Shown: positions 9,153 through 18,768, numbered from the stretch's first letter. The stretch is DNA of 64,000 nucleotides from Microbacterium luteum (GCF_015277875.1 NZ_CP063814.1:2046001-2110000), one strand, 5' to 3'. Made by a program: numbers and translations. The notes: generated by a model not told the origin, from the sequence alone.

Positions 9153-9154
9153 GC

Positions 9155-9589
9155 TCAGCGTGCGAAGTATCCGCGGTAGTACTCGTAGACCCAGCCGACG
9201 ATCGCAACGAGGAAGATCGCGAAACCGATCGGCACCATCCACGAGCCGACGGCGAGACCGATGAACGCGATCGACGCCGAGAAGGCGAGAACGATGGGCC
9301 ACCAGGACCACGGGCTGAACTCGCCGAGCTCGGGATCACCGTCGTCGATGTCGGCGGTCAGCACATCTTCGGGCAGTTCGCCACCCTGTGCCTTGTGAAG
9401 GCGATCCACGTAGAACGCGATCATCACGCCCATGAGACCGGCGAAGAAGAGCGCCACCGTGCCGACCCATTCGATGGCCGTGTACCACGGCACATCGGGG
9501 TGGCCGATGATGTTCCACGCCGTGTAGACGACGCCGATCAGGAAGGAGAAGGCGGTGAGGATCCACCAGAGACCGACATTGGTACGCAC
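9155..9589 (-). CDS. ctaF: Cytochrome c oxidase subunit IV (actinobacterial type)
   Basis: A 144-residue membrane protein with four hydrophobic helices: two at residues 6-28 and 38-60, an acidic loop (ADIDDGDPELGEF), then two more helices and a short YEYYRGYFAR tail. This is the small actinobacterial subunit IV that packs against the oxidase core. The GTG start follows the ctaD stop codon with no gap. It is followed by the PP2C gene after two bases. Confidence 0.93.
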   Translation of the reverse strand: MRTNVGLWWILTAFSFLIGVVYTAWNIIGHPDVPWYTAIEWVGTVALFFAGLMGVMIAFYVDRLHKAQGGELPEDVLTADIDDGDPELGEFSPWSWWPIVLAFSASIAFIGLAVGSWMVPIGFAIFLVAIVGWVYEYYRGYFAR

Positions 9590-11344
9590 TTACTTGACCT
9601 CTCCCTGGGCGACGTCGACGACGGGCGTCTGCGGGGCATCCTTCGCCGGGCCGACACCGACCGGGAGACCGGCCTCGGGGTGGTTCAGGTCGAACGCCGG
9701 ACGCTCGCTGCGAATGCGCGGGATCGACGTGAAGTTGTGGCGCGGCGGCGGGCACGACGTCGCCCACTCCAGCGAGCCACCGTAGCCCCAGGGGTCGTTC
9801 ACCGTCACCTTCGGGGCCTTACGCGAGGTGAGCCACACGTTGAACAGGAACGGGATCATCGACGCGCCGAGAACGATGGAGCCGACCGTCGACACCTGGT
9901 TCTGCCATGTCCAGCCGTCGGCCGCCGAGTAGTCCGCGTAACGGCGGACCATGCCGTCGACACCGAGCCAGTGCTGGATGAGGAAGGTCATGTGGAAGCC
10001 GATGAACAGCAGCCAGAAGTGGACGTAGCCGAGTCGCTCGTTGAGCATGCGCCCGGTCCACTTCGGCCACCAGAAGTAGAAGCCCGCGAACATCGCGAAC
10101 ACCACGGTGCCGAAGACGACGTAGTGGAAGTGCGCCACCACGAAGTAGGAGTCGGAGAGCTGGAAGTCCAGGGGCGGCGAGGCGAGGATGACACCGGTCA
10201 GGCCGCCGAAGACGAACGAGATCAAGAAGCCGAGCGCGAAGACCATCGGTGTCTCGAACGTCACCGAGCCGCGCCAGAGCGTGCCGATCCAGTTGAAGAT
10301 CTTCACACCCGTGGGAACGGCGATGAGCATGGTCATCAACGCGAAGAACGGGAGGAGAACGCTGCCGGTGACGTACATGTGGTGTGCCCAGACGGCCACG
10401 GAGAGCGCCGCGATGGCGATCGTCGCGTAGACCAGCGTCTTGTATCCGAAGATCGGCTTGCGGCTGAACACCGGGAAGATCTCCGACACGATGCCGAAGA
10501 ACGGCAGCGCGATGATGTACACCTCGGGGTGACCGAAGAACCAGAACAGGTGCTGCCACAGCAGCACACCGCCGTTCTGCGGATCGTAGATGTGGGCGCC
10601 GAGCACACGGTCCGCGGCGGCGGCGAGGATCGCCGCGGCCAGCACGGGGAAGGCCATCAGCACGAGGATGCTGGTGATGAGCGTGTTCCACGTGAAGATC
10701 GGCATGCGCCACATGGTCATACCCGGAGCACGCATCGTCAGGATGGTCGTGATGAAGTTCACGGCGCCGAGGATCGTGCCGAAACCGCTCATGCCGAGGC
10801 CCAGCATCCAGAGGTTCCCGCCGACGCCGGGCGAGAAGCTGGCGTTGGCGAGCGGCTGGTACGCGAACCATCCGAATGCCGCCGCGCCCTGCGGCGTGAG
10901 GAAGCCGGCGACGGCGATGGTCGAGCCGAAGAGGAACAGCCAGAACGCGAAGGCGTTCAGTCGCGGGAATGCGACGTCGGGGGCACCCAGCTGCAACGGC
11001 AGGATCGCGTTCGCGAAGCCCGCGAACAGCGGCGTCGCGAACATGAGGAGCATGATCGTGCCGTGCATGGTGAACAGCTGGTTGTACTGCTCCTTCGTGG
11101 GCACGATCTGCATGCCGGGCTGGAACAGCTCAGCGCGGATGATGAGCGCCATGACGCCACCGAGCATGAAGAACAGCACGGAGGCGATCAGGTACATGTA
11201 GCCGATCGTCTTGTGGTCGGTGGAGGTGATCCACTTGACGACGATGTTGCCCTTCTGCTCGACGCGGGTCGAGCTCATGAGGGCGGCCTGACGCGGCGGC
11301 ACGGTCTTCGGTCGCGTCGTCTCCTGCGGCAGAGTCGTGGCCAT
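9590..11344 (-). CDS. ctaD: Cytochrome c oxidase subunit I
   Basis: The 584-residue catalytic subunit of the aa3 oxidase reduces oxygen at a haem a3-CuB centre and pumps protons. Motifs include [17 protein letters not shown] (haem a ligand), [14 protein letters not shown] (CuB His and the cross-linked Tyr), HHMYV (two CuB His) and [10 protein letters not shown] (haem a3 and a ligands). Twelve hydrophobic helices are evident. The ATG at 11344 is used; a GTG two codons upstream at 11350 overlaps the ctaC stop as GTGA and has a GGGAG site at better spacing, so the true start is uncertain by two residues. Confidence 0.96.
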   Translation of the reverse strand: MATTLPQETTRPKTVPPRQAALMSSTRVEQKGNIVVKWITSTDHKTIGYMYLIASVLFFMLGGVMALIIRAELFQPGMQIVPTKEQYNQLFTMHGTIMLLMFATPLFAGFANAILPLQLGAPDVAFPRLNAFAFWLFLFGSTIAVAGFLTPQGAAAFGWFAYQPLANASFSPGVGGNLWMLGLGMSGFGTILGAVNFITTILTMRAPGMTMWRMPIFTWNTLITSILVLMAFPVLAAAILAAAADRVLGAHIYDPQNGGVLLWQHLFWFFGHPEVYIIALPFFGIVSEIFPVFSRKPIFGYKTLVYATIAIAALSVAVWAHHMYVTGSVLLPFFALMTMLIAVPTGVKIFNWIGTLWRGSVTFETPMVFALGFLISFVFGGLTGVILASPPLDFQLSDSYFVVAHFHYVVFGTVVFAMFAGFYFWWPKWTGRMLNERLGYVHFWLLFIGFHMTFLIQHWLGVDGMVRRYADYSAADGWTWQNQVSTVGSIVLGASMIPFLFNVWLTSRKAPKVTVNDPWGYGGSLEWATSCPPPRHNFTSIPRIRSERPAFDLNHPEAGLPVGVGPAKDAPQTPVVDVAQGEVK

Positions 11345-11346
11345 GA

Positions 11347-12240
11347 TCACTCGTCTCCCTCGGAGCTGTCGCCCGTGCCGGGCAAATTCTGGAGGCGGTC
11401 GTACGCCTCGTTGATGTTGCCGGTGTTGCCAGCAGCCTCGAGAGAGGCGAGATAGCTGTCGTACTCGGCTTCGCTGACGACCTTGACGTTGAACAGCATC
11501 ATCGAGTGGTACTCACCGCAGAGCTCGGCGCACTTTCCGGCGTACTCGCCCTCGCGCGTCGGCGTGAAGGACCAGTAGTTGTCCTTGCCGATGTACATGT
11601 CCTTCTTGTAGAGGAAGTCGATGATCCAGAAGGAGTGGATGACGTCGCGCGAGTTGAGCTTGATCTCGACCGTCTGGTTGACCGGGAGATAGAGCGTCGG
11701 CAGCTGGCTCTCGTCGATGTTCCCCTGCTCGTCGGGCTGGGCCTGGATGCCCATGCTCCAGACGGCATCGGAGCCGTCTTCCTCTTCGCCGTTGTACTGG
11801 AAGTCCCACGCCCACTGCTTGCCGATCGCGGTGATCGAGACGTCGGGATCTTCGTAACGGGTCTCGAGGATGGCCTGGTCACGCGCCGTGAAGGCGAAGA
11901 AGCCGACCACGAGGATCAGCGGCACGACCGTGTAGAAGATCTCGATCGGCATGTTGTAGCGCAGCTGGACAGGCAGACCCGTCTGGCCCTTGCGACGACG
12001 GTAGGCGATCATCGCCCACAGCATCAGGCCCCAGGTGACCACGCCGACCGCGAGCAGCACGATCCAGGAGTTGACCCACAGACCCGAGACCATCTCGGTC
12101 TTGTCCGTCGTCGGAACGCCGTCCTCCGTGAAGCCGGGGAGGAACCCGTTCAGCTCCGTCGGTGTGCATCCGGCGAGGACTGCGGCCGTTGCGATCCCGA
12201 TGGGAAGAACGGCCCAGCGGAGACGGCGTTTCGAGTGCAC
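11347..12240 (-). CDS. ctaC: Cytochrome c oxidase subunit II (lipoprotein)
   Basis: A 297-residue CuA-bearing subunit. The N-terminus is a lipoprotein signal ending in VLAGC with the lipid-modified Cys at residue 25, followed by two transmembrane helices. The cupredoxin domain carries the CuA site in [14 protein letters not shown], with a further His in VIHSFWI. It receives electrons from the QcrC haems. The GTG start at 12240 is preceded by a GGAAAGGTG ribosome site. It is the first gene of ctaC-ctaD-ctaF-PP2C and is cleaved, as a lipoprotein, by the LspA encoded at 23834-24400. Confidence 0.96.
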   Translation of the reverse strand: MHSKRRLRWAVLPIGIATAAVLAGCTPTELNGFLPGFTEDGVPTTDKTEMVSGLWVNSWIVLLAVGVVTWGLMLWAMIAYRRRKGQTGLPVQLRYNMPIEIFYTVVPLILVVGFFAFTARDQAILETRYEDPDVSITAIGKQWAWDFQYNGEEEDGSDAVWSMGIQAQPDEQGNIDESQLPTLYLPVNQTVEIKLNSRDVIHSFWIIDFLYKKDMYIGKDNYWSFTPTREGEYAGKCAELCGEYHSMMLFNVKVVSEAEYDSYLASLEAAGNTGNINEAYDRLQNLPGTGDSSEGDE

Positions 12241-12276
12241 GGTGCACCTTTCCGGGTCGCGGGTGTTGCTCCAGCC

Positions 12277-12282
12277 AGTCTA
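12277..12282 (-). promoter_or_regulatory. -10 hexamer of the ctaC operon
   Basis: TAGACT lies 36 bases before the ctaC GTG, leaving room for a leader of about 30 bases that contains the ribosome site. It lies in the 160-base gap between erpA and ctaC. Confidence 0.45.
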
Positions 12283-12350
12283 GAGCAAGCTCCCACGCTC
12301 TTCAGGCCAACCACACAGGTGAGCCCCCGCGGCGTGGGGAACGCGGATCG

Positions 12351-12381
12351 GGCCCGGGGGGTTCTGTCGAACCGCCGGGCC
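12351..12381 (-). terminator. Hairpin after erpA
   Basis: GGCCCGGGGGGTTC and GAACCGCCGGGCC pair almost completely around a TGTC loop, about 20 bases past the erpA stop in its direction of transcription. There is no T-tract. Confidence 0.55.
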
Positions 12382-12400
12382 TGTCGGATTTCCGGAGTGA

Positions 12401-12766
12401 TCAGTGGAAGCTGTCACCGCATGCGCAGCTGCCCGCGGCGTTGGGGTTGTCGATCGTGAACCCCTGCTCCGAGATCGTGTCCTTGAAGTCGATCGTGGCG
12501 CCGTCGAGGTAGGGCACGCTCATGTCATCGACGATGACCTCGACGCCGGCGAAGTCGATGGCCTTGTCGCCGTCGAGGAACCGTTCGTCGAAGTAGAGCT
12601 GGTAGATCAGGCCGCTGCACCCGCCGGGCTGCACAGCCACACGCAGGCGGAGGTCGTCGCGACCCTCCTGCTCCAGGAGGTTCTTCACCTTCTGTGCGGC
12701 GGCGTCCGTCAACGAGACGCCGTGCTCACGGGCGATCTGATCGGTCGTCAGGGCGGTGTCGGTCAT
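12401..12766 (-). CDS. erpA: A-type iron-sulfur cluster carrier, ErpA/IscA family
   Basis: This 121-residue protein has the three conserved cysteines of A-type carriers, in GGCSGLIYQLYFD and in the C-terminal SCACGDSF. It delivers Fe-S clusters to apoproteins; the neighbouring Rieske protein is one candidate client, but that is only inferred from position. Length and the FTIDNPNA motif fit the HesB/IscA fold. A GAAGGAG ribosome site lies three bases before the ATG. It is a single-gene unit ending in a hairpin. Confidence 0.92.
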   Translation of the reverse strand: MTDTALTTDQIAREHGVSLTDAAAQKVKNLLEQEGRDDLRLRVAVQPGGCSGLIYQLYFDERFLDGDKAIDFAGVEVIVDDMSVPYLDGATIDFKDTISEQGFTIDNPNAAGSCACGDSFH

Positions 12767-12813
12767 GACGCTCCTTCGGGATGGGCCGCGCGCGGCGCGG
12801 GGACGATGGGTCG

Positions 12814-12819
12814 ATTCTA
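12814..12819 (-). promoter_or_regulatory. -10 hexamer of erpA
   Basis: TAGAAT lies about 47 bases before the erpA ATG, which leaves a leader of about 40 bases with the ribosome site. Confidence 0.4.
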
Positions 12820-12847
12820 CGCGCCGTCCGCCGCAGCGAGGGCGGGC

Positions 12848-14242
12848 TCACGCGCCGCGTCGGTCCAGTCGCGCCAGCAGGAGCGCCTCCGCGGTCAGCG
12901 CGTGGCGGAAGGTGTCCAGGTGGAGCGACTCGTTGGGGCTGTGGGCACGGGCATGGGGGTCTTCCACCCCCGTGACGAGGATCTGCGCCTCCGGGAACGC
13001 TCGGACGAGGTCGGAGATGAACGGGATGGAGCCGCCCACGCCGAGATCCACCGGCGCGACACCGTACCCGGCCGCGAGAGCCTCGCGTGCCTCGGCGACC
13101 GCCCACCCGTCGGTGTCGACGAGAAACCCGTCCCCGAGGTCGACGTCGGAGAATTCGAGGTGTGCACCCCAGGGCGCATGTGCGCGAAGGTGGCTTTCGA
13201 TCGCCGCGTATGCCTCGGCCGCCGGCTGCCCGGGGGCGATCCGGGCGCTCACGACCACGGCGACCTCGGGGCTGAGGGTGTTGGAGGCGTTGCGCACCGA
13301 CGGGGCGTCGATCCCGGTGACCGTCAGGGACGGCTTGTTCCACAACCGGCTCAGGATCGATCCGGTTCCGATCGGCTGCACGCCGTCGGGCAGTCCGGCT
13401 TCCGCGCGCAGGGTGTCTTCCGGATAGTCGGGAGTCTCGCCGTCACGGGTGAGGAGCCCATCGACGGCGACGGCGCCGTCGGCATCCCACAAGGACGACA
13501 GGAGCGTCACGGCGGCCATCATCGCGTCGGGCACCGCCCCGCCGTACATCCCCGAGTGCGACGCGTGCTCGAGGGTGCGCACGGTCAGCGTGAAGCGTGC
13601 GTTGCCGCGCAGCGTCACGGTCAGGGCGGGCGTCGTCGCGTCCCAGTTCGTGGAGTCGGCGACGACGATCACGTCGGCTCGCAGATCATCGGCGTTGTCG
13701 GAGAGGAACTGCGCGAACGAGCGCGACCCCGCTTCCTCCTCGCCCTCGATGAACAGCGACAGCCCGAGATCGAAGTCCGGACCCACAGCGTCGACGAGGG
13801 CGCGGATCGCGCCGATGTGAGCCATGATGCCGGCCTTGTCGTCGGCAGCGCCGCGGCCGTAGAGACGCCCGTCCCGCACGGTCGGCTCGAAAGGCGGCGT
13901 GTCCCAGAGCGACTCGTCGCCGACCGGCTGCACGTCGTGATGCGCGTACAGCAGGATCGTGGGTCGGCCGTTGCGAGGGTGCCGGCGCGCCAGCACCGCG
14001 GGCTTGCCGACCTCATCCGTCCCGGGTATCGCCGCCCTCCGGATCGAGACCTCGTCGAACACCCCGGTCTTCTCGGCGAGTTCGGCCACCGCCGCGGCGG
14101 TTCGCCCAACTTGTGCCTCGTCGAACCCGGGGAAGGCGATGGACGGAATGCGCACCAGGGCGCCCAGATCGGCCAGCGCGGAGGGGATGCCGGCCGCGGC
14201 CGCGGCGGTGACCGCATCGTCGAGAGTCTGCTCAGAAGCCAT
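12848..14242 (-). CDS. M20-family metallopeptidase (dipeptidase)
   Basis: The 464-residue protein is a zinc dipeptidase of the M20/ArgE/DapE superfamily. Seen in order are LYAHHDVQPVG (first zinc His and the catalytic Asp), GRGAADDKAGIMAHIGA (bridging Asp), IEGEEEAGSRSF (catalytic Glu pair), a lid domain with HASHSGMYGGAVPDAM, and HSPNES near the C-terminus. The length agrees with the dipeptidase subgroup. The ATG at 14242 is seven bases from a TAAGAT -10 element, so the mRNA is probably leaderless. The substrate peptide is not predictable. Confidence 0.9.
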   Translation of the reverse strand: MASEQTLDDAVTAAAAAGIPSALADLGALVRIPSIAFPGFDEAQVGRTAAAVAELAEKTGVFDEVSIRRAAIPGTDEVGKPAVLARRHPRNGRPTILLYAHHDVQPVGDESLWDTPPFEPTVRDGRLYGRGAADDKAGIMAHIGAIRALVDAVGPDFDLGLSLFIEGEEEAGSRSFAQFLSDNADDLRADVIVVADSTNWDATTPALTVTLRGNARFTLTVRTLEHASHSGMYGGAVPDAMMAAVTLLSSLWDADGAVAVDGLLTRDGETPDYPEDTLRAEAGLPDGVQPIGTGSILSRLWNKPSLTVTGIDAPSVRNASNTLSPEVAVVVSARIAPGQPAAEAYAAIESHLRAHAPWGAHLEFSDVDLGDGFLVDTDGWAVAEAREALAAGYGVAPVDLGVGGSIPFISDLVRAFPEAQILVTGVEDPHARAHSPNESLHLDTFRHALTAEALLLARLDRRGA

Positions 14243-14247
14243 GCGGG

Positions 14248-14255
14248 TAATCTTA
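14248..14255. promoter_or_regulatory. Overlapping divergent -10 elements
   Basis: TAATCT on the + strand (14248-14253) and TAAGAT on the - strand (14250-14255) share four bases. The first would serve the DUF3043 gene with a leader of about 29 bases; the second lies seven bases before the M20 peptidase ATG. Confidence 0.45.
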
Positions 14256-14288
14256 AGTGCAGCAGTCACCGCGATCCGAGGATTCATC

Positions 14289-14864
14289 GTGCCCAACACC
14301 CCCGCCGCCCCGGCGCCCAAGGACGAGTCGACCGAGACAGAGACGTCGGTCGCCGGCAAGGGTCGTCCCACCCCCTCTCGTGCAGAGCGGGAGGCCGCCC
14401 GGAAGCGCCCCCTCGTGCCCGACACCAAAGAGGCCAAGGCGCGCCAGCGCGCCGAGCTGGCCGCCAAGCGCGAGAAGGCCCGGCAGGGAATGGCCGCCGG
14501 CGAGGAGAAGTACCTGCCGCAGCGCGACAAGGGTCCGCAGCGCAGGTTCGTCCGCGACTTCGTCGACGCGGGCTGGCACCTCGCTGAGTTCGTCATGCCG
14601 GCGATGATCCTCGTGATCGTCGCCACGCTCATGCCGGTCGTCGAGGTGCAGTACTACGCTCTCCTGGCGCTGTGGGGATTCATCATCTTCGTCGTCGGCG
14701 ACATGATCTACACCTCGATCCGCGTGAAGGGCGCCGCCCGGGCCAAGTTCGGCGAGGACCGCCTCGAGAAGGGCCTCGGCTGGTACGGCGCCATGCGCAT
14801 CGTGCAGATGCGCTTCCTGCGCCTGCCCAAGCCGCAGGTCACCCGCGGGCAGTACCCCGCCTGA
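14289..14864 (+). CDS. DUF3043 family membrane protein
   Basis: A 191-residue actinobacterial protein. The first 100 residues are charged and probably cytosolic, with GKGRPTPSRAEREAARKRP and KARQRAELAAKREKARQ, the RPTPKR-like and basic helical features of this family. Two closely spaced transmembrane helices follow (about residues 103-143), then a conserved C-terminal part with KGLGWYGAMRIVQMR and LRLPKPQV. The GTG start is preceded by GAGGA at six bases. Its function is unknown. Its last 26 bases overlap the end of pyrD, which is convergent. Confidence 0.85.
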   Translation: MPNTPAAPAPKDESTETETSVAGKGRPTPSRAEREAARKRPLVPDTKEAKARQRAELAAKREKARQGMAAGEEKYLPQRDKGPQRRFVRDFVDAGWHLAEFVMPAMILVIVATLMPVVEVQYYALLALWGFIIFVVGDMIYTSIRVKGAARAKFGEDRLEKGLGWYGAMRIVQMRFLRLPKPQVTRGQYPA

Positions 14865-15885
14865 GTTCGACCAGGCGCCGATTGATCTGGCGCGCCCACA
14901 GCGGCCCTCGGTACAGGAACGCCGTGTAGCCCTGCACGAGCGTGGCGCCGGCATCCAGCCGCTCCTGCACGTCGTCGCCCGTCTCCACTCCCCCGACGGA
15001 GATCACGCAGAAGTCGCTGTCGGGCACGGCAGCGCGCACCCGTCGCAGCACCTCGAGCGAGCGGCGGCGCAGCGGAGCGCCGGACAGCCCGCCGTCCCCC
15101 GCCGCGGCGACGACCGCCGGTTCGGTGCGGAGGTCGTCTCGGGAGATGGTGGTGTTCGTGGCGATGATGCCGGCCAGACCGAGATCCCGCGCGAGCAGGG
15201 CGATGGCCGTCACCTCCTCGTCGGGGAGGTCTGGCGCGATCTTGACCAGCAGCGGCGTTTCGCCGCTCGCGTCGCGGACCGACGTCAGCAGCGGGCGCAG
15301 GGTCTCGACGGCCTGAAGGCCGCGAAGTCCGGGCGTGTTCGGCGATGACACGTTGACCACGAGGTAGTCGGCGATCGGCGCGAGGAGCCGCGCGCTTCGC
15401 AGATAGTCGTCCGCGGCCGCCGCGACATCGACGACGCGGCTCTTGCCGATGTTGGCGCCGAGCACCGGGCGCGAACGCCGACGACGCAGTCGCAGCAGCC
15501 GCAGAGCCGCCACCTCGGCACCCTGGTTGTTGAACCCCATGCGGTTCACGACGGCGCGGTCGGGAACCAGTCGGAACAGTCGAGGGCGGGGATTGCCCGG
15601 CTGCGGGATGGCGGTGACGGTTCCCACCTCGACGTGACCGAAGCCGAGGGAGTGAAGGCCCGCCGCACCCGTGACGTTCTTGTCGAAGCCTGCCGCCACG
15701 CCGAAGGGCGACTCGAAGTCGAGGCCGAGAGCCCGCGTGCGCAGAACCGGCGACGGCGCGGCGAAGCGGCGCGTGAGCTCGCGCACGCCCGGCAGGCCGA
15801 GCGCGCGGATGACGATCATCGCGGCGTGATGGGCCGTCTCGGGGTCCGTGCGCGTGAGGACGGTCCGGAAGAGGAAGGGGTACAT
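14839..15885 (-). CDS. pyrD: Dihydroorotate dehydrogenase (quinone), class 2
   Basis: The 348-residue flavoprotein oxidises dihydroorotate to orotate in pyrimidine synthesis and passes electrons to the quinone pool. Class 2 is indicated by the N-terminal helical extension (MYPFLFRTVLTRTDPETAHH) and the serine nucleophile in NVSSPNTPGLR. FMN-site motifs include GFDKNVTGA, NRMGFNNQG, KIAPDL, TNTT and SVGGVETG. The ATG at 15885 lies seven bases from a TAGCCT element. It overlaps the convergent DUF3043 gene by 26 bases. Confidence 0.96.
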   Translation of the reverse strand: MYPFLFRTVLTRTDPETAHHAAMIVIRALGLPGVRELTRRFAAPSPVLRTRALGLDFESPFGVAAGFDKNVTGAAGLHSLGFGHVEVGTVTAIPQPGNPRPRLFRLVPDRAVVNRMGFNNQGAEVAALRLLRLRRRRSRPVLGANIGKSRVVDVAAAADDYLRSARLLAPIADYLVVNVSSPNTPGLRGLQAVETLRPLLTSVRDASGETPLLVKIAPDLPDEEVTAIALLARDLGLAGIIATNTTISRDDLRTEPAVVAAAGDGGLSGAPLRRRSLEVLRRVRAAVPDSDFCVISVGGVETGDDVQERLDAGATLVQGYTAFLYRGPLWARQINRRLVELRRGTARG

Positions 15886-15892
15886 CCCCTTC

Positions 15893-15898
15893 AGGCTA
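15893..15898 (-). promoter_or_regulatory. -10 hexamer of pyrD
   Basis: TAGCCT lies seven bases before the ATG, consistent with a leaderless transcript. Confidence 0.5.
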
Positions 15899-15927
15899 TC
15901 GGTCGCGCCCGCGCACCGATGACGCGT

Positions 15928-16425
15928 TCAGACCGACGTCTCCGCGGTCTCATCGAGCGAGGACCGCCCGTGACGATCGGCGTGGTCGACGCGAAGCTGC
16001 TCGATGGCCGCTTCGAAGTCCTCGAGGGAATCGAACGCCTGGTACACGCTCGCGAATCGCAGGAAGGCCACTTCGTCGAGGTCCCGGAGAGGGCGCAGAA
16101 TCGCCAGTCCGATCTCGTTGGTGTCGATCTGCGAGGATCCGGTCTGGCGGATGGCCTCCTCGACCGTCTGCGCCAGAACCGCGAGGTCGCTCTCGGTGAC
16201 GGGCCTGCCCTGGCACGCCTTCCGCACGCCGCTCATGACCTTCTCGCGGCTGAAGGGCTCGATCACGCCGGACCGCTTGATGACGTTGAGACTCGCGGTC
16301 TCGATCGTCGAGAACCGACCTCCGCACTGCGGGCACTGTCTGCGGCGACGGATGCTCAGACCGTCGTCACTCGTGCGCGAATCGATGACGCGCGAGTCGG
16401 GATTGCGGCAGAACGGACAGTGCAT
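15928..16425 (-). CDS. nrdR: Ribonucleotide reductase repressor NrdR
   Basis: A 165-residue transcription factor that senses ATP/dATP and represses ribonucleotide reductase genes. A four-cysteine zinc ribbon occupies residues 3-34 (CPFC and CPQC), followed by an ATP-cone domain (about 46-136). The ATG at 16425 gives the canonical MHCPFCR N-terminus and has a GGGGAG site. It begins 7 bases after the hisD stop, so both are probably cotranscribed. I saw no NrdR box pair in this window, so its targets lie elsewhere. Confidence 0.96.
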   Translation of the reverse strand: MHCPFCRNPDSRVIDSRTSDDGLSIRRRRQCPQCGGRFSTIETASLNVIKRSGVIEPFSREKVMSGVRKACQGRPVTESDLAVLAQTVEEAIRQTGSSQIDTNEIGLAILRPLRDLDEVAFLRFASVYQAFDSLEDFEAAIEQLRVDHADRHGRSSLDETAETSV

Positions 16426-16432
16426 CGCTCCC

Positions 16433-17734
16433 CTATCCCTCGAACCGCGCGGTGACCGCCTCGCCGTGCGCGGGAAGCGCCTCGGCTTTCGCGAGGGCGA
16501 GGATCCCCTCGGCAACCGCGTGCAGCGCGTCTCGGTCGTACCGGATGACCTGCTGAGGGCGAAGGAACGTCGACGCGGACAATCCCGACGTGTACCGAGA
16601 CTGGCCGCCGGTGGGAAGCACGTGATTGCTGCCGGCGAGGTAATCGCCGAGGCTGACCGGCGACGAGTCGCCGACGAAGACGGCGCCGGCGTTCACGAAG
16701 CGCTCCACCTGGGCGTCCTCGAGCAGCACCTCGAGATGCTCGGGCGCATAGGCGTTGCTGAAGGCGATGGCGGTGTCGAGGTCATCCACGAGGATGATGG
16801 CGGACTGGACGCCGCGCAGGGCCTCGATGGCTCGCGCGGCGTTGCGGGTGCCGGAGACGCGGGCCTCGACCTCGCGCGTCACGGCTTCGGCGAGTTCCGC
16901 GGACGGCGTGACGAGCACCGCGGAGGCCTGCTCGTCGTGCTCGGCCTGGCTGATGAGGTCGACCGCCACGAATCGCGGATCCGCCGAAGCGTCGGCGACG
17001 ATGAGGATCTCCGTCGCTCCGGCCTCGGAGTCGACGCCGACGACTCCCGCGACGACACGCTTGGCGGAGGCCACGAAGTTGTTGCCCGGCCCGGTGACGA
17101 CGTCGACGGGCTCGAGGCCGATCTCGGACACGCCGTAGGCGAAGGCGCCGATCGCTCCCGCCCCGCCGACCGCGTAGACCTCGTCGATTCCGAGCAGGCG
17201 TGCGGCCGCCAGGATGTCGGGGTGCACGCGCCCGCCATGCTCCGCCTGCGGCGGCGAAGCGAGGGCGATGCGCGCCACACCGGCAACCTGTGCCGGCACG
17301 ACGTTCATGACGACCGAGGAGGGGTAGACCGCCTTGCCGCCGGGAACGTAGACCCCGGCGCGGGCGACGGGACGCCAGCGCTGCTCGATGACAGCCCCGC
17401 GGGCGATCTCCGTCGTCACCGCGGGCGGGACCTGTGCTCGCGACGCGTGACGCACACGAGCGATCGCCTCTTCGAGAGCACGCCGCACTCCGGGGTCGAG
17501 ACGATCGAGCGCCTCGACGAAGTGTTCCTCCGGCACACGGAGCGCATGCCCCTCGACCCGATCGAAGCGCGCCGCCTGCTCGCGGAGCGCCGTCTCGCCG
17601 CGCTCGGCCACGTCGGAGACGATGGCAGCGGCGGCGGACAGCGCATCCGCCCTGGCCACGCCCGCGCGCGGCACGGCGGCGAGCAGCTCGGCGGGCGTGA
17701 GCGCACGACCGCGCAGATCGATGGTGCGGAGCAT
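16433..17734 (-). CDS. hisD: Histidinol dehydrogenase
   Basis: The 433-residue zinc enzyme performs the last two oxidations of histidine synthesis. Signatures are [35 protein letters not shown] (zinc and catalytic residues), [15 protein letters not shown] and the C-terminal [11 protein letters not shown]. The length equals the family norm. No other his genes are adjacent; the following gene is nrdR. The start is set by a TAGCCT element six bases upstream of the ATG. Confidence 0.97.
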   Translation of the reverse strand: MLRTIDLRGRALTPAELLAAVPRAGVARADALSAAAAIVSDVAERGETALREQAARFDRVEGHALRVPEEHFVEALDRLDPGVRRALEEAIARVRHASRAQVPPAVTTEIARGAVIEQRWRPVARAGVYVPGGKAVYPSSVVMNVVPAQVAGVARIALASPPQAEHGGRVHPDILAAARLLGIDEVYAVGGAGAIGAFAYGVSEIGLEPVDVVTGPGNNFVASAKRVVAGVVGVDSEAGATEILIVADASADPRFVAVDLISQAEHDEQASAVLVTPSAELAEAVTREVEARVSGTRNAARAIEALRGVQSAIILVDDLDTAIAFSNAYAPEHLEVLLEDAQVERFVNAGAVFVGDSSPVSLGDYLAGSNHVLPTGGQSRYTSGLSASTFLRPQQVIRYDRDALHAVAEGILALAKAEALPAHGEAVTARFEG

Positions 17735-17740
17735 CCCTCT

Positions 17741-17746
17741 AGGCTA
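17741..17746 (-). promoter_or_regulatory. -10 hexamer of hisD-nrdR
   Basis: TAGCCT is six bases before the hisD ATG, consistent with a leaderless transcript. Confidence 0.5.
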
Positions 17747-17757
17747 ACCGCCCGCGG

Positions 17758-18729
17758 TCAGCCGCGTGTGACGCCGTCGACCTCGTGGAGGTAGCCAACG
17801 CGCCCGTCTTCGTCGCGCACCACGAAGACCTCCCCGCGATCCTCGATCACGAGTGCCCAGGCGGTCGGGCCGATGCGGAACAGCGGTGCCCCCGTCTCAT
17901 CGAGAACGTCGCGTTCCTCGGGGACGAGCGCCCAGAAGGCCTGCTGGCGAACCGAGCGTTCGCTCTCGACGGTCTCTCCCGGCTCGACCGCCTCGAAGGT
18001 GTCGCGCGTCTGGCGAGGAGTGAAGACGTCGAGGTCGTCATCGTCGCGATCGGACGGCGCGTCATCCTCTGCCGCACCGGTCCACCCCGCCCCCGGCGCG
18101 GTGTCGTCCGCCGCAGGAGCCGCAGCCGGAGCGGGAGCGGACGGACGGGCGGGACGCGGCACCACCGCGCGGACAGGACGGGCGTTCCGGTGAGCGGGAA
18201 CTTCGGGGCGGTCGTGGAAGTCCGCGGCGAAGACGGGGATGAGGGGGGCGAAGACGGTCAGGACGACACCGGCGAGCATGAGCACCAGTTCGACCCAGAC
18301 CACCCACGAGCGCAGCCACAGACCGCTGTCGATCGCCACGGCGACGGTCTCCCACACCATCTGCAGCCACAGAAGAGCGGCGAAGGAGAACACGACCGAC
18401 GCGAACTGATCGATTCCGAGCGAACCGACGCGGCGGATGCCCTGCGGCGAGAGCCGGCGGAGCGCCAGGAGGAACACCGCGGCCGTCGGGAGGCCGATCG
18501 TGATGATCCACAGCAGCCCCGACGTCCAGACCGAGTCGAATCGCGCGACGGTCACCGAGAAGAACGAGACGACGAAGGCGACCAGCCACACGCCTCCGAG
18601 CGCGACTTCGCGGATGCTGAAGGGACCGACGCCATACGGTCCCGCGGCCTCCTCGCCGACGGTGCTCTCCCCCGCGGGGGTCGTCCGCTCGGGGACCTCG
18701 GTCGTGTCGTCGTACTGCTCGTCGGTCAC
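17758..18729 (-). CDS. Uncharacterised membrane protein with acidic C-terminal region
   Basis: This 323-residue protein is not assigned to a family I recognise with confidence. It has a Thr/Glu-rich N-terminus (1-40), four hydrophobic helices (about 43-64, 70-92, 105-130 and 140-165), a Pro/Ala linker (185-225), an acidic stretch around DDAPSDRDDDDLDVF and a C-terminal soluble segment with WALVPEERDVLDETG and GPTAWALVIEDRGEVF that may form a small beta domain. The GTG start has a GGAAGGA site. It lies between dnaE and hisD on the same strand with its own promoter. Confidence 0.75.
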   Translation of the reverse strand: MTDEQYDDTTEVPERTTPAGESTVGEEAAGPYGVGPFSIREVALGGVWLVAFVVSFFSVTVARFDSVWTSGLLWIITIGLPTAAVFLLALRRLSPQGIRRVGSLGIDQFASVVFSFAALLWLQMVWETVAVAIDSGLWLRSWVVWVELVLMLAGVVLTVFAPLIPVFAADFHDRPEVPAHRNARPVRAVVPRPARPSAPAPAAAPAADDTAPGAGWTGAAEDDAPSDRDDDDLDVFTPRQTRDTFEAVEPGETVESERSVRQQAFWALVPEERDVLDETGAPLFRIGPTAWALVIEDRGEVFVVRDEDGRVGYLHEVDGVTRG

Positions 18730-18768
18730 AATCGTCCTTCCTTGCGCGGAGTGCTCGCGCGCCGTCCG

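Noticed and set aside
9122..11455. A long open frame opposite ctaF and ctaD
   Set aside because: The sense strand has complete oxidase motifs and membrane helices; the antisense product is a charged low-complexity sequence with no motif.
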